Below, piece after piece: positions 25,749 to 34,182 of a DNA stretch of 61,069 nucleotides. The stretch's first letter is position 1. Each line of letters starts with the position of its first letter. Position numbers and translations under genes: made by a program. Source of the stretch: JBDKGH01 sp039798265 (lineage in GTDB: Bacteria; Bacteroidota; Bacteroidia; Flavobacteriales_D; Sanyastnellaceae); NCBI GenBank assembly GCA_039798265.1, contig JBDKGH010000061.1, forward strand, positions 1 through 61,069. Direction: 5' to 3'. Below the pieces are notes generated by a model, which saw only the letters and a program-made list of their open reading frames with translations, did not search any database and was not told the DNA's origin.

Positions 25749-26335
25749 CCGAGGAAAAGTTTTTTAAAGGAGTGCACGATTCGTTGAGCAACTATGCGCC
25801 AGAAGTACCTGCTTCTGTGTACACGGGTATGCGCCGCAAAATGTGGTTGAATGGTTTCCTTTCTATGAAATGGAATCAATTGAACGTTTGGTATGTGTTG
25901 TTGGGAGCTTCCATGCTTTCTGCCGTCTTGTTTATGAATACCAACGAAAGTGTGATTGCCAAAAAGGTAGATCAAGCTTCTCCAATAATGGAGCAAGTAA
26001 AAGCTACTGTATCGAATACCACTGTTCAGGCAGCTTCAGTAGTAGATCATTCTTCTACTGTTTCTGCTTCTTCGGTAAAGGGTTGTTCTACGGCGATGTC
26101 ATGCACTGCTAAGCAGGAAGCCACAGCTGCAAAATCTTCAGTAACGGAAAAACCAACGGAAGTTATGGCGCCAAATGCAACGGAGCCTGCTCTAGCCGAA
26201 GCCGTGAGCCAGGAAGAGATTTCAGTGGAAGAAGAGCTCGGCACTCAGCCTGAGGTAAAAAAAGCGGTTGAGAAAAAGAAGAAAGGAAGAAAAATGTTCA
26301 TGGACATTATTGTTGATGAAACCACCAAAAAATAA
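25745..26335 (+). CDS. single-pass membrane protein, candidate anti-sigma factor
   Basis: 196 residues, ATG overlapping the sigma factor stop by 4 nt. The N-terminus (TEEKFFKGVHDSLSNYAPEVPASVYTGMRRKM) resembles the short cytoplasmic segment of Bacteroidota anti-sigma-like proteins. A single transmembrane helix follows (about 47-62, VWYVLLGASMLSAVLFM). The remaining 120 residues are low-complexity, rich in Ala, Val, Ser, Thr and Glu, and end in a Lys-rich stretch. No zinc-containing anti-sigma motif and no FecR domain are visible. The anti-sigma role is inferred from position and topology only. Confidence 0.6.
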   Translation: MTEEKFFKGVHDSLSNYAPEVPASVYTGMRRKMWLNGFLSMKWNQLNVWYVLLGASMLSAVLFMNTNESVIAKKVDQASPIMEQVKATVSNTTVQAASVVDHSSTVSASSVKGCSTAMSCTAKQEATAAKSSVTEKPTEVMAPNATEPALAEAVSQEEISVEEELGTQPEVKKAVEKKKKGRKMFMDIIVDETTKK

Positions 26336-26369
26336 AATTCTATATTCGCTGTAATCAATCAGCTACGCA

Positions 26370-27338
26370 GTGAAACAAGGATTTTGGATAAAATTGAAAA
26401 GCAACATTACATTAGTAGTGTTGCTTTTTGCTTTTGGACAAAATCTAATGGCTATCCATTGTGAATCGGATACGCTCATTCTCGATGGCGAGATGATTTA
26501 TATAGAAAAAAGGGAAGTAGAAGTTGATTTAGATTCTTTGTCGAAAGAGAAACGCAACGATGTCATTGCTCCAAAAGACCAAACTCATTTTTGGTTAGGC
26601 ATCAACGCCGGTGCTTCGTTGATGCGAATCGGCCAAACCACCAGTTCTGATTCGTTGGTCACACTCGCTGAATTTTTGGGAAAAGACAATGCCTTCACGC
26701 TGCAGCCCTTATTGAATGTTGAAGGGGGCTTAATGTTCAATAATTCCATTGGGCTGTTCGGTGCCGTGGGCGTGCAGCGCATTACATGCTCGGTGCCAGG
26801 GATCAATGAAAGCGAACTAGCACCCTCGGACCAAATTTCTCAATTTGAAAATCGAAATGGCCAACTTTGGCAATATTACACCTTCCCCGTAGGGCCTGGC
26901 TTTGAAACGGATACCGTTCAGGTGAGTTTAACCAATAACAAGCGCACGGGACTTCTTCTAACAACTCAGCTCGGGGCTAAATTTTTCTTGTCGAAAGCGA
27001 CCTTTGAAGACAAAGGCGACTGGAAAGTATATGGTTCTATAGCCCTCCAATGGAGTAAAACCATCGGAGATCAGTATGGGGCACTAGAAGGAAAAAAAGC
27101 TGTTTTACTCAATGAGAATGGAGGCTACCGCCTGATTGGTGATGACACGTTCAAATCAGAGAAAAGTATATTCAGTTCATTGGTGGGATTGGGGGTTATG
27201 CGCCAATTCAACAAAACTTTTTATGGTCAAATGGGATTAACCACCTTTTTTCCTCCCTCGTGGCTCACTGCTGAGGCCGATTACCGCATCCGCTTTTCTA
27301 CCACCACATTCAGCGTAGGTTTGGTGAAGTATTTCTAA
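26370..27338 (+). CDS. exported outer-membrane beta-barrel-like protein, unknown function
   Basis: 322 residues, starting with GTG at 26370. An N-terminal hydrophobic segment (TLVVLLFAFGQNLMA) is a signal peptide. The mature part has the pattern of a small outer-membrane barrel: strands such as FWLGINAGASLMRIG, GGLMFNNSIGLFGAVGVQRI, TGLLLTTQLGAKFFLS and a C-terminal strand FSVGLVKYF ending in Phe. I do not recognise a named family. It follows the sigma/membrane-protein pair by 34 nt and may belong to the same transcript. Confidence 0.62.
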   Translation: MKQGFWIKLKSNITLVVLLFAFGQNLMAIHCESDTLILDGEMIYIEKREVEVDLDSLSKEKRNDVIAPKDQTHFWLGINAGASLMRIGQTTSSDSLVTLAEFLGKDNAFTLQPLLNVEGGLMFNNSIGLFGAVGVQRITCSVPGINESELAPSDQISQFENRNGQLWQYYTFPVGPGFETDTVQVSLTNNKRTGLLLTTQLGAKFFLSKATFEDKGDWKVYGSIALQWSKTIGDQYGALEGKKAVLLNENGGYRLIGDDTFKSEKSIFSSLVGLGVMRQFNKTFYGQMGLTTFFPPSWLTAEADYRIRFSTTTFSVGLVKYF

Positions 27339-27448
27339 TCTGTTCATAATAAGTGGACAAATGTTGGGCGATTAATCAGAAATCTTAGCTAGTTACTTTG
27401 ATAATTAGTTATTTATGGTTACATTAGCGCACTATCTTAACATCACTA

Positions 27449-28489
27449 ATGAGATCACTATTTTCCATAGCGTCTTTTGTGTTGCTCGCCCTTTCTGTGC
27501 AAGCACAATTAGTGAATAAAAGTTTCGAAAATTCCAATACCTGGCCTACACAATTAGGCCAATATCTATTGGTCAACGGTTGGTCAAATGCCGCAAGTGC
27601 AACAGCAGATCCAGATTATTATCATGTGTTAGGTACCTCGGCTGCCGATTTACCTGAAACACCTTTCGCAATCGTAGAAGCCTACAAAGGCGATGCGATC
27701 ATGGGCTTCATTGCTACCGGCGAAAAGTTTACCAATCAACGCGAATACATCAATACCAAATTTACCAACCCTTTGGTGGTAGGTAAAAAATACCACATTA
27801 GTTTTAAAATCACGAACGGCACAAAAACAGCCGTTTCGACTTCGGGTCTTTCTACTGATAATTTAGGTTTACTATTTACCATAGATGAAGCTACCCAAGT
27901 AGGAACTTCGCCCATTTTGATGACGCCTCAGCTCGTGCATCCGGGTGTAGTGTATTCCCGTGAGTGGATTCAAATCGAATTTGATTTTGTAGCCGATCAG
28001 CCCTATAACTATATGACATTGGGTGTATTTGGAACAGACGATGACAAAAATATCGCTGCAGCGGAACCGAGCGCTTCGCTGTATGCTTATTACTTTGTCG
28101 ACGACTTTTTCATGTCGCCCGTCTCTACGCCTGATCGCCCAATTGAAGATCCCAAAGAGAAAAACCCACCGGTTATTCCAGTTATCGATCCTAATGGTCT
28201 AGTGGAGGATTTTCAAGTGCCCAATGCCTTTACTCCAAACAATGATGGAGTGAACGACCTATTCTTTCCTGTTTCGGATAAAATTGAAGTGTACACGCTT
28301 TCCGTTTTCAACCGCTGGGGTGAAAGAGTATTCTACTCCGAAGATCCAACTTTAGGATGGGATGGAACTTTCCGAGGTTTACCCGCTTGCTCTGATACCT
28401 ACGCGTGGGAAATCTCTTACACTATCTTCGAAGATAACGTTGGCTTCGTTAATAAGAATCAAAAAGGTATCGTTACCATGATTCGCTAA
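27449..28489 (+). CDS. secreted protein with type IX (type B) C-terminal sorting domain
   Basis: 346 residues. Signal peptide ends at VQAQ (about residue 20). The middle region (about 25-220) has a beta-rich, lectin-like pattern without a family I can name. The C-terminal 85 residues are the gliding-motility-associated domain: FQVPNAFTPNNDGVNDLF, then LSVFNRWGERVFYSE, WDGTFRGLPACSDTYAWEISY, ending KGIVTMIR. This domain directs secretion by the type IX system and attachment to the cell surface. A TTACTTTG near-match to the -7 element is at 27393-27400. Confidence 0.88.
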   Translation: MRSLFSIASFVLLALSVQAQLVNKSFENSNTWPTQLGQYLLVNGWSNAASATADPDYYHVLGTSAADLPETPFAIVEAYKGDAIMGFIATGEKFTNQREYINTKFTNPLVVGKKYHISFKITNGTKTAVSTSGLSTDNLGLLFTIDEATQVGTSPILMTPQLVHPGVVYSREWIQIEFDFVADQPYNYMTLGVFGTDDDKNIAAAEPSASLYAYYFVDDFFMSPVSTPDRPIEDPKEKNPPVIPVIDPNGLVEDFQVPNAFTPNNDGVNDLFFPVSDKIEVYTLSVFNRWGERVFYSEDPTLGWDGTFRGLPACSDTYAWEISYTIFEDNVGFVNKNQKGIVTMIR

Positions 28490-28512
28490 CAGCATCGGAG
28501 CATCTTCCTTGC

Positions 28513-28520
28513 TACTTTTG
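28513..28520 (+). promoter_or_regulatory. -7 promoter element for bshC
   Basis: TACTTTTG is an exact TAnnTTTG ending 7 nt before the ATG at 28528, so the leader would be very short. Confidence 0.5.
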
Positions 28521-28527
28521 CTGCCTC

Positions 28528-30084
28528 ATGAAATCCTCTGTTGATCTCGCTACCGCTCATTGGTCAAACGCACTGATGAAAGCATACTTGTCTAATGACG
28601 AACGTGTGCGCCCATGGATTGCCGATTGGCCGTCAATAGAAGCGCTCAAAAAGGTAGCCGTTCACCAACCATATTCTGAGGCAAAGAGAACACGTTTGGT
28701 CAATGCACTCAAACGCCAGTATAGCCATTTACAACCAAGCGAAGCCACATTAAACAACATCGAGTCATTGCTCAGCAATAACTCATTTACGATCACTACT
28801 GGTCATCAAATTTGCTTGGCTACAGGCCCTCTTTATTTCATCTATAAAATTGTCTCCGCAATCAAATTAGCAGAGAAGTTTAATGCGGCGAACGTCGACT
28901 TGAAAGCTGTTCCAGTGTATTGGATGGCAACGGAAGATCATGATGCCGCAGAAATAAGCAGTGTTAAATCAAACAATCAAACGTTTACCTGGGATCATCA
29001 GCAATCCGGTGCAGTAGGTGAATTTGATACTACAGGTATTCAGCAGTGGCTTGATCAATGGGCGCCCGCACAGTATAAACAAGTGCTCGAGCAATCGTAT
29101 GCATTGCCAACACTGGCCGATGCAACGCGTTATTTGGTGAATGAACTTTTTTCGTCCTCTGGCTTAGTCATCATCGATGGTAATGATTCCGATTTAAAGG
29201 AGTCGATGATTGATTTGTTCCAGCAAGAGCTAATGGAGCATCCTGCATTTCAAGAGGTGAATGTGCAAACTACTGCTTTGATCAATGCGGGTTTTCATGA
29301 ACAAATTCATGCAAGAGAAATCAATTTGTTTTTCTTGGAAAAAGGAAAGCGAACGCGCATTGAACGAAAAGATGAACGATACCAACTCAGCGATGAGTCT
29401 CGGTATTTTGAAAAGCAAGAACTGCTTGATTTGATTAAAAATCAAACGTATCTGTTCAGCCCAAACGTAATAATGCGTCCTGTTTATCAAGAGGTCATTC
29501 TTCCCAATCTTGCATACATCGGCGGTCAAGGTGAATTAGCCTATTGGTTGCAACTGAAGTCATATTTTGATCGTGTTCAAGTGAGCTTCCCTATTCTTGT
29601 TCTTCGTGATAGTGCGCTAGTGGTTTCATCACGCACACTCCAGCGCATGCAGAAGTTGGGAATTCAGTTGAGCGACTTGGAAAAGGAACAGCATCAAGTG
29701 GTGAGAGAAGTGCTCCAGCAATCGGGTGACGTGGATTTGGAAGCCGAAAAGCAGCTCATCACTAAAGCATTTGAACCCATTGTCGAAAAGGCGAAATTGG
29801 CCGACGCCACGTTAGAAGCTACAGCTAAAGCAGAGCTTCAAAAACAATTGACGGCAATTGAAAATTTGGAGAAACGCTTTTTCAAAGCGCTTAAATCAAA
29901 AGAAGAAGTGAAGGTTCAGCAAATTCAAAAAATCTGGGACGAGTGCTTCCCCGTAAATGGTTTGCAAGAACGTATTGAAAATTTCTTTGTCATTCAAAGT
30001 GAAACGCAAAGCCAACTGATACCACTTTTAATGGACTGCTTCAATCCGCTAGATCACTCCATGAAAATAGTGGTAGTGGACTAA
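28528..30084 (+). CDS. bshC: bacillithiol biosynthesis cysteine-adding enzyme BshC
   Basis: 518 residues, normal length for BshC. Adds cysteine to glucosaminyl-malate in the last step of bacillithiol synthesis. Landmarks are the ITTGHQ motif with FIYKIVSAIKLAE, the VYWMATEDHDAAEIS segment, SGLVIIDGNDSDLK, IMRPVYQEVILPNLAYIGG, and the long C-terminal coiled coil (about 375-460) that mediates dimerisation. The other bacillithiol genes, bshA and bshB, are not in the window. Its stop lies 2 nt from that of the convergent ruvX. Confidence 0.93.
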   Translation: MKSSVDLATAHWSNALMKAYLSNDERVRPWIADWPSIEALKKVAVHQPYSEAKRTRLVNALKRQYSHLQPSEATLNNIESLLSNNSFTITTGHQICLATGPLYFIYKIVSAIKLAEKFNAANVDLKAVPVYWMATEDHDAAEISSVKSNNQTFTWDHQQSGAVGEFDTTGIQQWLDQWAPAQYKQVLEQSYALPTLADATRYLVNELFSSSGLVIIDGNDSDLKESMIDLFQQELMEHPAFQEVNVQTTALINAGFHEQIHAREINLFFLEKGKRTRIERKDERYQLSDESRYFEKQELLDLIKNQTYLFSPNVIMRPVYQEVILPNLAYIGGQGELAYWLQLKSYFDRVQVSFPILVLRDSALVVSSRTLQRMQKLGIQLSDLEKEQHQVVREVLQQSGDVDLEAEKQLITKAFEPIVEKAKLADATLEATAKAELQKQLTAIENLEKRFFKALKSKEEVKVQQIQKIWDECFPVNGLQERIENFFVIQSETQSQLIPLLMDCFNPLDHSMKIVVVD

Positions 30085-30086
30085 AC

Positions 30087-30497
30087 TCAAAGACGGCGCA
30101 TGTATTCTTGAAGTATGATGGCGGCGCTAATTTTATCTAGGTTTTCTTTTTTCTGACGATCACTTTTTTTCATTCCACCCATGAGCATAGCTTGTGCTGC
30201 CATGCTGCTAGTAAATCGCTCATCTTCGATATCCACCTTCAACAACGGAAACTTTTTAGCTAGTTTTTCGGCTAGTTCCAATTGATTTTGGGTAACATGC
30301 CCATCTTCACCATTGAGTTTTCGGGCTACACCTACTACAATCGTATCTACTTTTTCTTTTACCACTAACTGGTCAAGATAGCCCATGAGCTTAGGAGTAT
30401 CAACGGTTTCCAAAGGAGATGCGATCATTTTTAGATCGTCAGTAATAGCGATTCCGCAACGTTTTAAGCCATAATCGATGGCAATAATTTTAGGCAT
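30087..30497 (-). CDS. ruvX: Holliday junction resolvase RuvX / YqgF
   Basis: 136 residues from ATG at 30497; the open frame extends to 30554 but MPKIIAIDYGLKRCGIAI is the normal start of the family. RNase H-like fold with the first catalytic Asp in AIDYG, the ERFTSSMA segment, and the C-terminal KKENLDKISAAIILQEYM with the last acidic residue. Also proposed to act in 16S rRNA 5'-end maturation. Divergent from dapD across 51 nt. A CAAATAAA (one mismatch to the reverse -7 element) is at 30501-30508. Confidence 0.92.
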   Translation of the reverse strand: MPKIIAIDYGLKRCGIAITDDLKMIASPLETVDTPKLMGYLDQLVVKEKVDTIVVGVARKLNGEDGHVTQNQLELAEKLAKKFPLLKVDIEDERFTSSMAAQAMLMGGMKKSDRQKKENLDKISAAIILQEYMRRL

Positions 30498-30520
30498 GCA
30501 CAAATAAAGGGATTGGCCGT

Positions 30521-30528
30521 TATTTTTG
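30521..30528 (+). promoter_or_regulatory. -7 promoter element for dapD
   Basis: TATTTTTG is an exact TAnnTTTG, 20 nt before the chosen dapD start at 30549. It supports that start over the TTG at 30513, which lies upstream of the element. Confidence 0.5.
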
Positions 30529-30548
30529 ACGAAAATTACATCGGAAAA

Positions 30549-31367
30549 ATGCAAGAGGTAAAAGAACTCATTTTAGCCTGTTGGGATAATCGCGAATTAC
30601 TCCAGCAAGAAATCTACCGAAACGCCATTCGTACGGTTATCGAAGCCTTAGATAAAGGTCATTTGCGCGTTGCCGAACCTCTGGAAAACGGTCAGTGGCA
30701 GGTAAATGAATGGGTGAAGAAAGCAGTAGTCATGTATTTCCCCATTCAAGAAATGAGAGTACTAGAAGCAGGTCCGATGGAGTTTTATGACAAAATGGAA
30801 CTCAAGCGCAACTACAAAGAACTTGGTGTGCGTGTTGTTCCTCATGCTGTTGCTCGTTATGGCGCTTTTCTAGCGAAAGGTGTCATTATGATGCCTTCTT
30901 ATGTGAATATTGGTGCTTATGTAGATAGCGGTACAATGGTGGACACTTGGGCCACGGTGGGCAGCTGCGCTCAAATAGGAAAGGATGTGCACTTGAGCGG
31001 TGGTGTGGGAATTGGTGGTGTATTGGAACCATTACAAGCCGCTCCAGTGATCATCGAAGATGGCTGCTTCATTGGTTCACGATGTATAGTGGTAGAAGGA
31101 GTGCGTGTGGGGAAAGAGGCTGTGCTTGGTGCCAATGTAGTACTAACGGCAAGCACGAAAATCATTGATGTAACAGGTAACGAACCGGTTACTTATGTGG
31201 GCGAAGTACCTGCAAGAGCGGTTGTAATTCCGGGAAGTTATAAGAAGGAATTTGCGGCAGGGGAATACAATGTTCCTTGTGCGCTGATCATTGGCTCTCG
31301 CAAGCCATCAACGGATTTAAAAACGTCTTTGAACGCGGCTTTGCGCGAATATGAAGTAGCAGTATAA
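30549..31367 (+). CDS. dapD: 2,3,4,5-tetrahydropyridine-2,6-dicarboxylate N-succinyltransferase
   Basis: 272 residues. Succinylates tetrahydrodipicolinate in the lysine/diaminopimelate pathway, feeding peptidoglycan. The N-terminal helical domain (WDNRELLQQEIY) is followed by a left-handed beta-helix with hexapeptide repeats; conserved DapD segments are RVVPHAVARYGAFL, MMPSYVNIGAYVDSGTMVDTWATVG, HLSGGVGIGGVLEP and ALIIGSRKPSTD. Start at ATG 30549, matching the usual N-terminus; a TTG at 30513 would add 12 unrelated residues. The stop overlaps the next ATG by one base. Confidence 0.94.
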   Translation: MQEVKELILACWDNRELLQQEIYRNAIRTVIEALDKGHLRVAEPLENGQWQVNEWVKKAVVMYFPIQEMRVLEAGPMEFYDKMELKRNYKELGVRVVPHAVARYGAFLAKGVIMMPSYVNIGAYVDSGTMVDTWATVGSCAQIGKDVHLSGGVGIGGVLEPLQAAPVIIEDGCFIGSRCIVVEGVRVGKEAVLGANVVLTASTKIIDVTGNEPVTYVGEVPARAVVIPGSYKKEFAAGEYNVPCALIIGSRKPSTDLKTSLNAALREYEVAV

Positions 31368-32368
31368 TGTTGCCAAAAAAAATCCTAGTCATACAAACAG
31401 CTTTCATCGGCGATGTCATTTTAGCGACATCGGTGGTGGAAAAACTACACCTGCATTTTCCCACTGCATCCATTGATATGCTCGTAAGAAAAGGCAATGA
31501 AAGTTTGTTGGCAGGACACCCTTTTTTGCGCAGCGTAAAAGTGTGGAACAAACGCGAAAGTAAATGGAAACATCTTTTCCAAATGCTGAGTGGTATTCGC
31601 GCTGAAAAGTATGATCTGGTGGTCAATCTCCAACGGTTTGCATCCAGTGGGGTGCTCACTGCTTTTTCGGGGGCAAAGCACACGGTTGGTTTCGATAAAA
31701 ATCCACTTTCTTTTTTGTTTACCAAAAAAGTTCCGCATCTCATCGGATCAATGGATCAGCCGAGCGATCATGAAGTAAAAAGGTGTTTGCGAACCATTGA
31801 TCATATCGTGGGCACTGACTTTGTTTCGCCGTGCTTGTATCCTACAGCGAAAGATAAAGAAGTAGTAAAACCCTTAATCGGGGAATCATTTATCACCATC
31901 AGTCCAGCGTCTGTTTGGTTTACAAAACAAACCCCTCTCGCCGTATGGAGTGATTTTCTGCAAAAAATTCCGGATCAAAAAGTTTATGTTCTCGGAGGTC
32001 CTGGTGATCAAGCAATAGCAAATGAGTTGATTGCATTAAGTGGTCACACCCATATAATTTCTCTCGCTGGAAAATTGTCCTTGCTTCAGTCAGCTGAGCT
32101 CATGACGCATGCAGAGATGAATTATACGAACGACAGCGGTCCTTTGCATTTGTGCAGTGCGACTAAAGCGCCCGTCACAGCTGTTTTTTGTTCCACCATT
32201 CCGGAGTTCGGTTTTGGTCCTATTCACTCCAATGGTAAGGTGGTACAAACGAATGAACGCCTTTCTTGTCGCCCTTGCGGTTTGCATGGGTTTAAGGCCT
32301 GTCCCAAAGGACATTTTAAATGCGGAGAAATTGAAATTGACGCGTTGATACAGCAACTTCCATCATGA
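31367..32368 (+). CDS. glycosyltransferase family 9 (heptosyltransferase-like)
   Basis: 333 residues, GT9 fold. The N-terminal domain begins ILVIQTAFIGDVILATSVVEKL, the GD-containing loop typical of ADP-heptose:LPS heptosyltransferases, and the C-terminal domain has VLGGPGDQ and the donor-site segment YTNDSGPLHLCSATKAPVTAVF. Probably adds a heptose or related sugar to the LPS core. It sits between dapD (1-nt overlap) and the GSCFA gene (4-nt overlap). Confidence 0.9.
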   Translation: MLPKKILVIQTAFIGDVILATSVVEKLHLHFPTASIDMLVRKGNESLLAGHPFLRSVKVWNKRESKWKHLFQMLSGIRAEKYDLVVNLQRFASSGVLTAFSGAKHTVGFDKNPLSFLFTKKVPHLIGSMDQPSDHEVKRCLRTIDHIVGTDFVSPCLYPTAKDKEVVKPLIGESFITISPASVWFTKQTPLAVWSDFLQKIPDQKVYVLGGPGDQAIANELIALSGHTHIISLAGKLSLLQSAELMTHAEMNYTNDSGPLHLCSATKAPVTAVFCSTIPEFGFGPIHSNGKVVQTNERLSCRPCGLHGFKACPKGHFKCGEIEIDALIQQLPS

Positions 32369-33315
32369 AGTCCTTTCGAACCATAGTCCAAGTTCCAAAA
32401 AAGGCGAACTATGATCATCGCCATCGCTTTCATTTTGAGGGCTCTTGTTTTGCCGAAAACATTCGCAGATCAATGGAGCAGTGCGGTTTCGATTGCACGG
32501 GTGGACATCATGGTATTTTGTATCATCCGTTGGCCATGGCTCAATCCATCGATGAGGTTTTGCAACAGAAAAAATATGAAGCCAATGACCTTTTTTGCTC
32601 TGGTGAAAAATGGGTAAGTCTCTCACATCACGGTTCTTTTTCTAATGTGAATAGGGAGGAAGCGATGGAGAACATCAACGCTCTAATAGAAGAAGGCTTT
32701 GTTCACTTGACCCAAGCAGACGTGCTGATTGTGACCTTTGGCACATCATGGGCCTGGAAACATAAGGAGTCCAATCGAGTAGTTGGCAATTGTCATCGCC
32801 TACCGCAACAAGCATTTACTAAAGAGCTCAGTTCGGTGAGCGAAATGGCCATGACTTGGATGGTGCTCATGGGAAATTTATTGGAAAAAAACGACCAGCT
32901 CAACATCGTATTTACGGTTAGTCCAGTGCGTCATACGCGCGAGGGTATGGAAGAAAATAACCTTTCAAAGGCTCAGCTGCGTTTATTGTGTCATGAATTG
33001 GTGAAGGCCTTTCCGAATCGGGCTACTTATTTTCCCGCTTATGAAATAATGATGGACGATTTGCGCGACTATCGTTTTTATGAGTTGGATATGATTCACC
33101 CCAATGGAGCGGCCATCGAGTACATCCGCGATGTGTGGGCACAAGCTTACGTGGATCCTACTGCTTGGAAAGCAGCGCTAGAAATTGAAAAACTGATCCG
33201 ATTTGTGGAGCACCGCCCATCAGCGGAAGGAATGACCAAACACGCTGAAAAATCGAAGGAGGTCTTTGCACAGATTGAAAACTTAAAAAAACAGTCTTTT
33301 TCCGATGGAAGGTGA
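32365..33315 (+). CDS. GSCFA domain protein
   Basis: 316 residues. The family motif is present as FHFEGSCFAENIR (Ser and Cys in the GSCFA signature), with FGTSWAWKHK, VSPVRHTREGMEENNLSKA and the C-terminal DMIHPNGAAIEYI, where Asp and His fit an SGNH/GDSL-like hydrolase or acyltransferase fold. No signal peptide. The biochemical role of GSCFA proteins is not established; the coupled GT9 gene suggests modification of a lipid- or surface-linked glycan. ATG overlaps the GT9 stop by 4 nt. Confidence 0.87.
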   Translation: MKSFRTIVQVPKKANYDHRHRFHFEGSCFAENIRRSMEQCGFDCTGGHHGILYHPLAMAQSIDEVLQQKKYEANDLFCSGEKWVSLSHHGSFSNVNREEAMENINALIEEGFVHLTQADVLIVTFGTSWAWKHKESNRVVGNCHRLPQQAFTKELSSVSEMAMTWMVLMGNLLEKNDQLNIVFTVSPVRHTREGMEENNLSKAQLRLLCHELVKAFPNRATYFPAYEIMMDDLRDYRFYELDMIHPNGAAIEYIRDVWAQAYVDPTAWKAALEIEKLIRFVEHRPSAEGMTKHAEKSKEVFAQIENLKKQSFSDGR

Positions 33316-33516
33316 CAAGGGTCTGTGTACTATTGGGAGTTCTGTAAGTGTTTGTTTATTAGTTGTTTGAATTTCCTTGGAGGAAAACGATTTTCTCATG
33401 AAGTAAAACCGTTGAAAAATGAGCAAGGACTTAATCACCTTTCTTTGATCTATTAACATAGAAGTAACATACAAGTTGCAACATTGCAGTTGGAAAATCA
33501 ATACAACCCAAAAGCA

Positions 33517-34164
33517 ATGAAATTGTCTGGAATTTTCAGTTTTCTCGTTCCGAAAAGCGCCTTGTTTTTCGATCTTTTCGCAGAGGATACTGCTAACTTA
33601 GTGGAGCAAGCCCATGTATTCAATAGTATTTTTAAGACTAACGATAAGCAAGAGATTAGCAATATCATTAGAAAAGTAAAAGAATTGGAAAGCAAAGGGG
33701 ATGAGATCACTCACAAAATATTCCTAGAGCTTTCGGCCAATTTCATCACACCATTCGACCGTGAAGATATACACGCCTTGGCAACGAGTATCGATGATAT
33801 CGCAGATTACATCAATGGTTCCGCTTCTCGTATTGAATTGTATGGTGTAGAGAATTTCTTGAAAACCATGGAATTGTTGAGTGAAGTATTGATCAAGCAA
33901 ACAGAGGAGATTGATGCCGCTGTTCGCGATCTAAAAAATATGCGCAATGCACAACGCGTGCGCGATGCGATTGTTCGCATCAACTCATTGGAAAATCACG
34001 CCGATGATTTATTTGATCAAGCTATTGCCCGTTTGTTTTCTGAATCAAACAACCCAATTGAGGTGATCAAATTAAAAGAAGTATTGAGCAACTTGGAAAC
34101 GGCCACCGATAAGTGTGAGGATGTTGCCAATGTGCTCGAATCAATCTTGGTGAAAAACTCATAA
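33517..34164 (+). CDS. DUF47 family protein (PhoU-like, phosphate transporter partner)
   Basis: 215 residues from ATG at 33517. The frame is open from a TTG at 33484, but MKLSGIFSFLVPKSALFFDLF is the usual start of the family. All-helical, PhoU-like: VEQAHVFNSIF, KVKELESKGDEITHKIFLEL, TPFDREDIHALATSIDDIADYI and LENHADDLFDQAIARLF. Such proteins are encoded next to PiT permeases and are thought to regulate them. The PiT gene follows after 18 nt. The 201 nt upstream (33316-33516) hold no exact TAnnTTTG and no feature I can name. Confidence 0.9.
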   Translation: MKLSGIFSFLVPKSALFFDLFAEDTANLVEQAHVFNSIFKTNDKQEISNIIRKVKELESKGDEITHKIFLELSANFITPFDREDIHALATSIDDIADYINGSASRIELYGVENFLKTMELLSEVLIKQTEEIDAAVRDLKNMRNAQRVRDAIVRINSLENHADDLFDQAIARLFSESNNPIEVIKLKEVLSNLETATDKCEDVANVLESILVKNS

Positions 34165-34182
34165 TCAAACGCACTAACCAAC

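Noticed and set aside
33350..33372. TTTGTTTAT and TTGTTTGAA as further copies of the MerR operator
   Set aside because: Only imperfect half-sites in direct orientation, no partner at 16 nt, and upstream of a phosphate gene in AT-rich sequence.
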